Source of the DNA: Xiphias gladius
Taxonomy: Eukaryota > Chordata > Actinopteri > Istiophoriformes > Xiphiidae
DNA: 64,000 nt
Direction of reading: 5' to 3'
NCBI RefSeq assembly: GCF_016859285.1
Contig: NC_053420.1
Span: forward strand, 24,844,045 to 24,908,044
Part shown: in pieces, positions 12,401 to 27,700 of the stretch
How positions within the stretch are numbered: the stretch's first letter is position 1
Layout: each line of letters starts with the position of its first letter
Notes under the pieces: model-generated
Seen by the model: the letters and a program-made list of their open reading frames with translations, nothing else
What the model was told of the DNA's origin: nothing
The model's database searches: none
Made by a program: the position numbers and the translations under genes

Positions 12401-12818
12401 TTCAGAGATCTCTCGGGGGGAGGGGTGAAACGCAGGAGCGTGTGTAGTCCACCGTTCGGAGCTGCTGACGAGTCCGGGCCGGGGCGCCCTCTAGAGGATG
12501 GGAGCACTCTGAGTCGTAGCGATTAGATTACAAATGTTAACACTTCAAAAATCATGCATTTCCCCGAGTTGATGGGATCTAATTATCAACTCGGATGAGG
12601 TGTCTAAAGAGACACGGGTGTGCATTACCCGCAGCGTGTATGTGTGCGTGCGTGTCTGTGTGTGTGTATCAGAGAAGTGACGTGTGTTAGCGGCTTGTCT
12701 GGTGACGTGTCTCTGCTGCTCTCTCTTTTCTGACGGAGCGGCTGGATGGAGCCACACTGACCCCACTGAGCACTCAAATTGGTACCAGAAACACGGCAGG
12801 AGTCGGCCTAAGGACACC
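12380..12818 (+). promoter_or_regulatory. sec61a1 promoter and 5'UTR region, with paired UPR-like boxes
   Basis: GC and CpG content rises sharply here relative to the flank. TGACGTGT occurs twice, at 12678-12685 and 12703-12710, exactly 25 bp apart; both share the ACGTG core of UPR elements (TGACGTGG/A) bound by XBP1 or ATF6. A pyrimidine tract (ctgctctctcttttct, about 12714-12731) is a plausible transcription start, and an inverted CCAAT (ATTGG, 12778-12782) lies just upstream of the ATG. Sec61 genes are known unfolded-protein-response targets, which fits. The promoter boundary is an inference. Confidence 0.5.
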
Positions 12819-16957
<4,139 letters not shown>

Positions 16958-17515
16958 AAAATACCGACCTTCTGACACACAACAGACACAAAGCATCCAC
17001 TCCCCACCCTTCATTTTTTTATTTTGCATTTTTTTTGCAATTGACACAATCAGTACATTTTGCAGCTGGGATAGGTAATTTTTCTCTGCCTCCTTTGTTC
17101 CCCACCAGATCTCTCTGGCATGTCATTGCTGAGAAAACTGTTTGGGTTACTCCCAGTGTCAAGCATAGTATTGTGTGTCTTCAGTCCTTCTATTCCAACA
17201 GCTTTTACCCACCTCTCTGCAGGCTGCCTAAATCCCCGCTGACCGTCTTATCAGCTGAAGAATGCCTGAAAACACACAAGTGTGAGGTGCTGTCTCTGAC
17301 TTACCTCAGGCATTGTTCATTGCAGCATGTTCAAGGAAAACTAAGACAGCGACAACATGTTAGTGCTTATTTCAAGCTGAAAGCACTGTGCCTGGACATT
17401 TCGGGGAGAGCTGAAAGAAAGCCATGTCATGCTCATCACATAGCAATCATGCTTGAGGTTTCTAGGGCCCTATAGTAGGATGTGAAAAGTATAAATAAAG
17501 TATGCTTGTACTCCT
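16958..17515 (+). other. sec61a1 3'UTR
   Basis: Non-coding sequence follows the stop codon. AATAAA at 17494-17499 is the best poly(A) signal. A 146-codon frame inside it (17035-17475) has no recognisable similarity and is most likely chance. Confidence 0.6.
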
Positions 17516-18940
17516 GATAAGGTTTCTGGTAATCTCAGACAAACTGTTGGTGGTTTTCATTTATCTTTATTTTTGATATTTTAAATGATGGACTATGTTT
17601 ATATTCACTCTGGTCTTATGTAGGGCACAGTGTTTGTCCTCTGTCTCTGGGTCCTCAAATGAAAGTGTTTGTCTGTGTTGTCATGTTCTTTTATTCCCAG
17701 ACTTAATGGCTGCACAATACTGCCGAGATGGTCGGGATGAGGGTGGGTTTGATAGGGACGAAAAAGGGGTTTCATTTTGGTTTTTACTTTATGTAACAGA
17801 CATAATTGTGTTATTAAAAAAAAAAAAAAAACAGGATTTTTTTTCAAAATCGTGGAAATCGTGTTTTGATTCCTCTTGTTCTTTGTCATGGCATGTTCTG
17901 ATAAGAGTACAGGTACTATTTGAGAGAAAAATAATGAGTAGTAGTGGCATTGCAACATAACAGTCTTAGCTCAGGTGATCGATATTTGTAAAGTGGATTT
18001 GACACTAAAGGACAGTAGGACTACAAACTCAACTTGTAGCAACAAGCTTTGGCATAGTTAACTAGTTCATAGGGCTAGAGCAAAAGCCCTAAGACAAGTT
18101 GTGATTTATAATTCAGCTTTGGATCTGAGGTTTAAGATAAGCCTGCTTCCATTTAAGAGATTTAAGTATAGTTCTATAAAGGGAGATTTTGCTATTGAAA
18201 CTTTCTATGCCAGTACGCCACTACCAGCAAAGATCTCACATTACGTTCAAAGTTTAGACCAAATGTTGCTTAATGTGGCTTTATTTTGACAATGAAAACA
18301 AGGTAAATAATTGACATGTCTTCAAGACCAATCAGAAGGCGAGTTACTTGTGACTAATTATGTTAGATATCCTATGAGCTGAAGACTGAGTCGCCAAACA
18401 TAACAAGTCACGAGGCAGCGCATTGATGGATATTTAATTGGGTGAGCATTAACAATACATTTTTAAAGGGACTTTTTTTTTTATCTCAACTTGGATTTTA
18501 GTTTACCATTTTGTCCCAAATTCAATTTTTGATCTGCCAACTCTTCACATGAAAGTCTGGGGGCTTGTAGATTTTAGACTGATGGATGTGTGAGCTCACA
18601 GTGACCCCCCCCCTAGTTTATCATTCACACAAATATGGCTGCAATGAATCACCTCAGACACAGCATATCCCCCCCAAATGCTTTGGTAGAGAGGAAATTG
18701 CTAGTGTGTAAAGTGGTGTATTGTAGAGGGGTTCAGCTCCGTGAAGGTCATGTGAATTTAACAGAAGTAGTAAAAAAGAGGAAACTTGGTAAAACGAAAT
18801 TAAAATGGAAAAAAATGTTAAATTCATTTCTAAGTTCAGTTCATTTTATAAAATCTATTAGTGCGGACGTTATTGTAGTCATTTACTGATTAATTAATTA
18901 GACTATATAACTGAATTAATAAATGTAAAATTGTTTTTTA
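17516..18940. other. Intergenic between sec61a1 and chchd4
   Basis: AT-rich sequence with homopolymer runs (poly(A) at about 17814-17831, poly(T) at about 18473-18482). I see no exon or RNA gene. Confidence 0.55.
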
Positions 18941-18959
18941 TTTATTATTCTTTAAAAAG

Positions 18960-19137
18960 AAGGCCATGCGACGTCATTATCGTGCGCCCACATGTGGACA
19001 GGTCACAGGGCTAACGGGGCTGCTGGACGCCGGGTAGTTTGTCAAATGAAATCCTTGCAGTTGTTGAGTAATTTCTCTCACACTGGTGATTTTTTAGCAA
19101 AGAGGACGCGGCTCGACGGACAGAAGCACAGGCAGAC
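18960..19137 (+). promoter_or_regulatory. Probable chchd4 promoter and 5'UTR
   Basis: A local rise in CpG begins at about 18960. GACGTCAT (18970-18977) is a near-consensus CRE/ATF half-palindrome, about 165 bp upstream of the ATG. No TATA box is evident. The boundaries are inferred. Confidence 0.4.
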
Positions 19138-20807
19138 ATGTCGTACTGCAGACAAGAGGGTAATGTCGGTGCTCTTTCATTCGCTTTCAGTCCGTGGCTG
19201 AGCAATGTCACCGTGTTAGCCACCGTGCTAGGCTAACTCTCCAGAAACCGGTAATTTACGGCAGGTTAGCTAACTGGCTAGCTGCGAGGGAAGCTAAGCC
19301 TCGAGCAGCAGTAAGGCTATAGGTTCATATTATTTGCTGTCATTGTGGTACTTTCACGTAATAATCTTTGCTTTAATTTGACATGTAAACTAAGTGACAA
19401 ATAGGGAGAGTTGTCGATCGGTTAGCTCTAATCCTGGTGGTACTGTTATAGGGCTGACAGACGGCGGAGCAGGTTAAGTCAAACTGAAGCTACCGGCAGA
19501 GTGCACCGCCAGGGGTCACTGTCAACCAAACAGTACAACAATACTACGTGTTTGTTGTATCAATGGGGGGAAAAAAACATAATTCTGTATTATAAGATTG
19601 TGCCACCATATCATCCAGGACCAGGTTTTCTGACTCAGGAATTTATTGCAATCCCCCGTTTTTCGTATTTAAGGTAAAGATCGCATCATCTTTGTGACCA
19701 AGGAAGACCACGAGACGCCCAGCAACGCTGAGCTGATTGCAGATGACCCCAACGATCCCTATGAGGAGCAAGGTTGGTCATTAAATTATTTGAGAGAAGC
19801 TGAACCAGACTTCCAAGGGATCCTTAAAGAAAAAGTCTGCTGATATTTTCTATTTCTCTTGCTGTCAACAACTGCTATGAAAAGACCAAACCCAACAATG
19901 GAGTCATCCTACTTACAGATATTGTCTGCATAGCCAAAGCTGTGTAGCTTTTTGTGCTGAGGAACTCCACTGTTGTTGAAAACACATCCGGGAGCTGTGC
20001 TGTTGCACTGATGACATGTTCCTTCATTACCATGATCCCATACACGTCATCCTGCTTCTGGGAAATACTTGAGCACCAAATCTGCAGCTGAAAATAGACC
20101 CCAACAATTGCACTATTTAATCCTGTTTGAGTTACATTTGCTAAAAACTAAAGTGGCCAACTATTGAAGGAAATGGTTCAGCCTTTTTAAGGAAAAATGA
20201 ACTATATATTTGTCACCCATTCTTAAAGATTTATGTCGTCAGAAAGAAAACATTGGCTGGGGGCTGATAGACACAGACAGGGAAGTCTAGAAAGTACTGA
20301 GAGACAGACTAACACAGTGTTGATTTTGGTCTTTGCATGGGATTTGTTGACAGTATCAAAATATACAATATCACCAGACTTTTCCTTTCACTCATAAAGG
20401 CATTCTGCTGACTTGCTATTGTGTGGTTTCCTGTTTCTTCAGGCCTGATCCTGCCAAATGGAGACATCAACTGGAACTGCCCGTGCCTGGGTGGCATGGC
20501 CAGCGGACCGTGTGGCTCTCAGTTCAAAGAGGCCTTTTCCTGCTTCCACTACAGTAAGGAAGAGGTAAAGGGCTCCGAGTGCATCGACTACTTCCGTAAC
20601 ATGCAAGAGTGCATGCAGAGGTACCCTGAGCTCTATCCTCAGGAGGAAGATAAAGAAAGCTCCGCCCAAGCAGAGTCCGAAGCTGGTCCTGACTCTGCTG
20701 CCCCGACTGAGGGCTCTGCCTTATCCCCCGAAACTGACGCTCCCCTTTCCACTTCAGATGTCTCATCTGACGGCGTGTCCCCTACAGACAGTCAGACTGC
20801 CAGCTAA
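19138..20807 (+). CDS. chchd4: CHCHD4/MIA40, mitochondrial intermembrane-space import oxidoreductase, complete, 3 exons
   Basis: MIA40 traps cysteine-rich precursors in the mitochondrial intermembrane space and oxidises them with GFER/Erv1. Exons 19138-19159, 19674-19772 and 20443-20807 join to 486 nt, or 161 residues. The start [20 protein letters not shown] matches the family. The catalytic CPC lies in NWNCPCLGG. The twin CX9C motifs are both intact: [11 protein letters not shown], then [11 protein letters not shown]. The tail is acidic and rich in Ser, Thr and Pro ([11 protein letters not shown] to the stop) and makes the protein about 20 residues longer than human CHCHD4, as I recall it. 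No presequence is present, as expected for the short vertebrate form. Fish can have two copies (a and b); I cannot say which this is. Confidence 0.96.
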
Positions 20808-22396
20808 GGTCGATCACTCGTCATCCACAGGCTCTTGTTCCCTGTGTGCAAACACTGCCCAGCATGAATAACTCTCCATGAGGAAGTCTGATTGGTTTCT
20901 TCTCCCGTCGAAGCCTACAGAGAGGGCTTAGACTGACACAGCTCTGACACTCGCAGGCAGTATTTACAAAGGCTATCCGAGGAGGACTTTGTGAATGCAG
21001 TAAAATGTAGCGTATGTACAAAAGTATATACTGCTTCATTTGCTGAGCACTCAAACATCAGTGGATGATATGATTTAATGACAGCAGGCCAGGCTATTTG
21101 CCGCAGGAACATTAGCTCAAAGACTCACTTTATATGCAATAGGTAAATTAATTTGCTGCGTGTTCTCGCGTCACCAGAAGAGTTGTTCATTATGTTTGTT
21201 GTCCTGTTAAGGTCGATTGGTCAGGATTATCACTTAGCAGGGATTCATCACTAATTGCTCCATTTGACAAATCTGAGCAGTAATCACTATGTTTTGTTTT
21301 TTTTTTTCTTCAGCTTTTCTTAGAAATTTACTTCGACTCAATACAGTTTTCACAGTTTAACAGTTGAAACCCTTTGCATTTCCATCACTTGAGAGACCAA
21401 AACAAAGCTAATCTGTAAGAAAACAAGGCTACTGTAACAGCTTCTGTGCAGTGGTCATTACATTGATATTAACACTGATGTTTTAACTGTGTTTGTTGAC
21501 ATCTTGTAGTAACTGCAGGCTCTCCATCTAGATCTGTTTCCGCATGAACGATGGTTGTCATTTGTGTTAACTGACACTGTATCTGGCCTAGACCAAAGTG
21601 GTTTGTAACGTTTAACTGTTGTTGCATAAATGTTTTTGCTGTCTCAACACTGTCTAGAGTCTCCAGTTCGGATGCTGTGGTCATCGTTGAGTGTCATTCA
21701 GGCCTTAAAAGACGTTATGGTATTTACCAGACATGTCCAGATTAAAATGATCGTCGAAAGATTTCAACTTGCATTTTCCTTTTGTACTTCTAAAGACAAC
21801 ATACAACTACATCATATTTAAGTGATTTTTCTTTTCACATATGCTTAGTCTGATGAGTTCTGTATGAGATAAAATTGCTTAGAAGATTTACAGTTGTTTG
21901 TGTATAATAATCAGTGATTGTGCATAATGAGACAGAACCACACTTTAAAATTTTGCAGCCTTCTTCACTTATATTGCTTGTATGTAAGTTAAATTATAGT
22001 TTTATAGCATTTTATCAAAATCCCTCTATAGGTTTAGCTTTCCATGTTTATTATATTTACTATTTATAACAAAAGTTAGAAATTATTTCTAACAAGTTAG
22101 AAATAATTTTCATGAAATGCAGTTTGACATTTGTTGAAGAAAAACTCAAGTTTTACTTGTTACATATTTTCTGTATAGCTAAAAGACTTTCATAATGTTC
22201 TGTACATTGCTCGTTGCTGGTGAAAAAGAGAGAAATTATTGAATAACAGATTTGTTAGACTCAGCTTGACAAGTCCAGGTATTTTACCAACTTGTAACTG
22301 GATCCAAAATAGAACCGGCTATTTTCTATAGGTGTGGTGAAAAACCAATCTTGCACCCAGGTAAGGCCTTTAATTTTAGGTACATCACACATGCAT
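20808..22396. other. chchd4 3'UTR and spacer to the convergent netrin gene
   Basis: No coding signal is visible. ATTAAA at 21741-21746 is one candidate chchd4 poly(A) signal. A small perfect inverted repeat (GTTAGAAA/TTTCTAAC) lies at about 22074-22092 and one arm is repeated just downstream. The tail-to-tail spacing of the two stop codons is about 1.8 kb. Confidence 0.5.
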
Positions 22397-22402
22397 TTTA
22401 TT
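22397..22402 (-). terminator. Candidate poly(A) signal of the netrin-4-like gene
   Basis: TTTATT on the + strand reads AATAAA on the - strand, about 230 nt past the netrin stop codon. A GT-rich stretch follows on the - strand. Confidence 0.45.
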
Positions 22403-22629
22403 AGATTTGACCTCCCAAGCACGCACTCCAGCCTTTATATTGTGTTACAAACCCACACACTGTGAGTACCTCTCTTGTAGAGGGGACCATCAGTTTTCCT
22501 CTTGGAAAATTTGCCCTCACCGACATGTTGGCCAGCGATTTTTCAGTCCCCTTGCGGAATTGTCCACTGACTCATGAGTGTCCATGTGAATTTCCCTGAA
22601 ATGTGTCCCGCCTCATCAGATCATATGGG

Positions 22630-25600
22630 TCATGGACATCCATTCCTCAGGCCCTCTGATATAAGTAGACCCAGTCGAGGTGTCCAGGAGACCGCTACGC
22701 TTTGCATGGTGACCAGCAAGCGGCCTGTTCCAGCCTCTTCTGGGCCTGCAAGCAGGTACTCCATACCTGGTTTAAAAAAAAATTAAGATATTGTACACTG
22801 ACTTAGAGTCATACTCAATTTCTCCCGATATGCTCTAGCCATTGCTTGATCTCAAATATTCATCTTTTAATGCTGATAGTCTGAGCTTTTAAAAACCCTT
22901 GAAATCACATACAGTACATACTGTTTGGCCTCCTGATTACTTGTGCTCATCTTCTGTTGGTGCATCTACTGAAAAGTAATTCTGTGTTCCATGTACCATA
23001 CCACTAATTCCTTTTCTGCGTCAGGTTTGGAATATGTCTCACCCGGGTTCAGTATAGGACAGGTGCAGCCGCGGCTGGTCCAGGACAGAGGATAGATGCT
23101 GACTGTCCCCAGGTACAGCGCCACCTGACCTGATCGAAGGACCTTGCGAACTTTGACCTGCACCTCTGCGTGGCTGCCTTTGTCATGAGCAGACAGCACA
23201 CTGGCCTTGATCACTGTCAGGGACCACACAGACAGATCAATCCAGATGTAGCAAACACTGAGACGGCATTTTAGAGCATTAATCAATGTTTTTAAGATGG
23301 GGACAACTACATTTTTTTCTTACCATAGTCGTGTTTAGTCCTACAGAGGTCAGACACACTTCTCAGCTTCTTCTCCTTACAGTTGCACTTTCCTGTGTAC
23401 AAGCATTAGGATATGATCTGATCTCTGCATAATGAATTACACAGTTTGAAACACAGCGATTCCGCAATTTTAATCCTTGCTATGCAGATGAACATCATAA
23501 TGAGCAGGACAGCATTATTTCAAAGTGAACTGTTACAACACTCACCTGTATAATGCAGAGCAGAGACTGCAAGCCCCTTTGACCACTGTACCTCTTCTTC
23601 AATGGGGAACATATGATCCAGATCAGGGATTTTTCCACCGACAGGCACATTGAACACCCGATTATTTGAGTTGCTGCAGAAGTAGAATAGAGCATATAAC
23701 GTTAAGCTACATTATTAGCCGTTATCATTATATTATTGCATTATACAGTTGAATTTAGCTTCCTAAGTGTTTGTTGAAAAATATGGCCACAGATTAAGCG
23801 TACAGCTACCTGTCCAGACACTGCCCAGTGGTTGGATCACAGCTGTGAGGGCAGACACAGGCTTCACAGCCGCCCTCTCCAAAGCCCCAGTAGCCAGGCA
23901 GGCAATGTCCGCAGCTTGTGCCCCCTACACCTGATTTACAGTGGCACTGCCCACTCCTAGGGTGGCACCAGGGTCCCTCCTCTCCAGGACGAGGAGGCAA
24001 AGAGCCCTGTGGATCACACCAGCAGCCTGAGAAACGGAGACACAGATACTGATCCATTTAGTTCTGCCCTATAAACCACAAGTATATGCCATCAGATGGA
24101 GTTATAAGACATCCATGGTTCTCTTTCACTTCATTTACAAGCTTCCCTTCCTTTGAATTCATTCCACTGAGGTTAAGAAAGATACTGGACTGATATCACA
24201 GATTTATCTGGCCAATCAAGAAACCTCCTTTATTTTGCTATTCTGACCGGTTAAAAACACATCCGGCAATGGAAAGAAACAGTAAGTGACTCTTTGTTCT
24301 GTGTCTCTTACGTGTGCAGGCGTGGGGGGAGTTGAGGGGCAGGAATGGGTGACGGTGGTAGCCGCGGCGACAGCGGTGGCACCTACGCCCGACAGTGTTG
24401 TGTCGGCAGTCATCGCAAACGCCCCCACTGGTGTCACCGGATGACCGCCATGCCCGCTGAGAGAAGTGACAGCTGTCTGCGTGACCATGGCACTCGCACT
24501 CTGAAGTCACAGAGGTGTGCGGTGTCACAGCAATCAGAGACGAGAGAGAGACAAAGTGAGGACATCAGGATGGGGAGGGAAGAGAAAGTGAATGGGAAAC
24601 ATGGATGAGAGACTAATCATAAGTCTGTGTTAGATTTTTGTCTAGTCTACGTTGTCTACTTGTATACTACAGTCAAAAAGATTTGCAACCTGTGCTGACA
24701 ATACAGAACACAATTGAAAAACTAGACGAAAGGCTCCATGACCGGAAGCAACCAGGAGTATGGGAGCATCTCTGAATAGTGTGTAAACAAGTGGTTTGAC
24801 GTGTTTGTTTGTATGCCCTGGCAGACTCAGGTGTTCTCCTTCAGTGCACACTGCCAGGGTTATGATTTAAAAGTTAAACCTCTTGAGAAAATATCAAAGC
24901 ATTGCTCATCTAAAAACCTAAACGCACCTTGACGATGTGTTTAAAACACTTTTAAATGGAGCCTCAATAAGAAGTACTGTAAGTATTTAATTCAAAGTAG
25001 ACACCCACAGTTCTCCTCTGATACTCCATCCACACTTTACAAATTCTTCTCTAGCTTTTCGTTATCAGCAAGATGACTACACACTGATCTAATAGTCGTG
25101 CAGTCCTGTTGGCAGTCACTTACTCTGGCACGGGTTCGGCTCCCCGCTGCTGCCGTTGGCGGGCCTCCAGGGACGATCGTTGTAGAGCGGAGCACATTTC
25201 TCACAGTGATCCCCTGCTGTGTGGTGCGTACACAGACACCTACCAGGCACCTGGAAGACACATCTGGGGCTCCGTTACTTCACCTACATTAGCAAGCGTT
25301 AAAGATACCCGCTGTCTAGAGACAGCTATAAAATAGATCCGGGCAGGTGGTGTACAGAGTAAATCAGCTATTTAAGGCCCTTTAACTGACAGTTTTTCCA
25401 TCAGTGAGTACAGTTTACATCTGGACCTAACATCAGGACACCTGTGTTCTACAGATCTTTAATATAACACAGGCAAATGAAAAATCTGACAGACACATTT
25501 TCTCACACGGTCTCTTTACCACTGCCTGTTGTTCTTTTACTTTGACACGCACCTACACACACAGAAAAAGCTACCCACCATGTTACTGTCCTGTCGTGTG

Positions 25601-27102
25601 TCTTGGCTGCCGTTGTATGGTACACAGTACTCAGCATGTCCGTGGCACAGACAGGTCCCTCTGGCCAGTAAAGTAAATATAGCATAAGGTGCTGAGAATG
25701 AGTTTTCTTTAGTGGAGGCGGAGGTCAGAGCTGAGGCTGTGGGGCTTGTCTGTCCTGTCGGGGGGTTCAGAGGTGCAGAGCAGGTCTGGGCTTTTAGCAG
25801 CCTGATGCGGAGGTTAGTGAGGGTGAGGCGAGCAAGGGCCTCTGGACTGTAAGGGTCCAGTGTTTTAGCAGCGCTGGGGTCTAGTGTCCGTAATATTACC
25901 TGGGAAAAGGAACCGACCACTAATCAGCAATGAATCAAACATTGTGGATCTGCTAAAAGACAATAGATTACATCTTCATGCATGTTCTCTTACCTCACCA
26001 CCACTGCAGGGTGTCGCACTAGTGTAACGAGATGTACACAAAGAGCCTGGCTGACTAAAATCATCAGACAAACCAAACTCTGAATTGCAGTTGTTCGCAA
26101 AGAGCTTAAGAGCCTCCCAGGTCTTCCCAAAGTCGGCTGAACGTTCAATTGCCATGGCAGCAGGTCGGGGCGACCTGAACACCAAAACCACATGGGACAG
26201 ACAGAACTGTGTTTCCAGATCCAGCCGGATCTCCTCCTGCTGCTCCTGTATAGCGGTACCTGCGCCTGACGCCCACCAGGTCTCTGGATGTAAGAAAGGG
26301 TCATCAGTCATGAGCGCAGGTGGGTGAATGTCCTCAGGGCAGAGTTGATGGGTCACAGGAGAATGGGGGCAAGGGCAGTGGTGAGGAGAGCTGTTCCCAC
26401 AGCAGCTTGAGAGGATGGTGAGGGACCTGCCGCTGGCCAGGTTTCCTATGGGTGGACTACAGGCATGATCCACACATCTGGAAACTGACACAGAGGGTGA
26501 TGGAGAGTCGATGAAAGTGAAAAAAGTTAGGGATTTTTAGATCAGTGCTTTTATATCTGGCGACAGAAAGGTCTTCACAGAAGAAAAGGCACTGACATCA
26601 TGGAGAACATCAAAGTCCCCTCAATGTGTTTTCCATGAATATTTAATTAACCCGATCGTTGTGCTGCTGCTTGCTCTGATGTGACACAGGATCCTGCCCT
26701 TTTCCCCACCGGACACCATTAAAACTCTCAAGTTACATGTAACGACAAGAAGCAAGGCAGCCAGACCATCAAATTTATCTGCAACAGGTATGACCTTTGC
26801 TTCATTTTTTTAGAGAGCATAAACCTGCAAACGAAGAACCATGCAAGACATCGTTACGTCTTCAATGTCATGGACCTTCAACGCAGTAAAGTTACCACGA
26901 CAGTCTGCTCAATCGGCAGCATGGGCTAACCTCAACGGGAAAAATGAGAAGGAAAGTCAAGGGATAATGACGCAACTGAATAGGAGAAAAAGCATCAATA
27001 GTAACTGGGGTGATGATGCGCCTCACCTGCTCCGCTCTGCCTCGCAACCAAAACAAGCCCACAGAGCGCCACCAGCATCTGATGTCGACCTTTCCCAAGC
27101 AT
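22630..27102 (-). CDS. ntn4: Netrin-4-like secreted laminin-family protein, complete, 10 exons
   Basis: Netrin-4 is a secreted beta-type netrin that binds laminin and modulates basement membranes and axon or vessel growth. Exons (- strand, 5' to 3'): 27102-27027, 26484-25994, 25899-25579, 25250-25124, 24500-24312, 24026-23810, 23673-23546, 23392-23324, 23213-23043, 22766-22630. They join in phase to 1,926 nt, 641 residues (human about 628). Order: signal peptide (MLVALCGLVLVA core), laminin N-terminal domain (SPRPAAMAIERSADFGKTWE), three laminin-EGF repeats (exons 4-6), linker, then the NTR/C345C domain (SAHDKGSHAEV..SWTSRGCTCPILNPG). The C-domain and EGF wording follows NTN4 rather than NTN1, NTN3 or NTN5. 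The N-domain lacks a short Cys-containing segment that I recall in human NTN4, and a Ser/Thr/Pro-rich insert lies at about 25690-25800, so this may be a diverged paralogue. Upstream in-frame ATGs (27117, 27219) could extend the start, but the one chosen gives the most compact signal peptide. Confidence 0.88.
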
Positions 27103-27700
27103 GCTAGACACTCTCATCCTTGTTTCTGTTGTGTTCACAACATACACAGTGCGGTAAACGCCTTCCAGGAGAGAAGAGTCCCAAAATGTATGTGTAGCCT
27201 GTCTGAAGAAGGCGCGCATTTCTTTGCCAATTACGCAATGCGCAAAGCGTCCAGATGAAATCAGCAGTATTTCTCCGGCGTCCTCCCTGGAATAATGTTA
27301 GAGAGAAAAAAAAAAAAAAAATCTTAATGAAGTTCAGAGCATCCTCCGAGACAGCTGGAGCATCCCTCTGACAGAGGTGGATGGTGCAGCAAGATAAAGA
27401 TCACTGGTTAGTCCAAGAATTAACGCTCCACGTTTGACATGGTAACGAGATGTTGCTGATTTCCATTTGACAGTTTGTCCTCGTCCATTCTGCGCAATAA
27501 AAAGACGGCCCTTTTCTATGATGATTAATTCATGGATTTCCATTCATTCACAGCCAACCCGAGAGCTCCGTCTCTCAGTCAGGTCTAGCGCTCTACGCGT
27601 TTACGCACAGGAGGGGAGTGCGCTCTCTATTTATCCAGCCCCCCCGCCACCCTTCCCCGCCCACACATTCACAGACTGTGAGGACGTTGTACTGCAACAA
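27103..27700 (-). promoter_or_regulatory. Probable promoter and 5'UTR of the netrin-4-like gene
   Basis: CpG dinucleotides cluster at about 27110-27250 and 27580-27660 on the upstream side of the start codon. No TATA box or strong motif was recognised. The exact transcription start cannot be placed. Confidence 0.3.

Noticed and set aside
17035-17475. A 146-codon frame downstream of sec61a1
   Set aside because: It lies in the 3'UTR before the poly(A) signal, and its sequence shows no family features.
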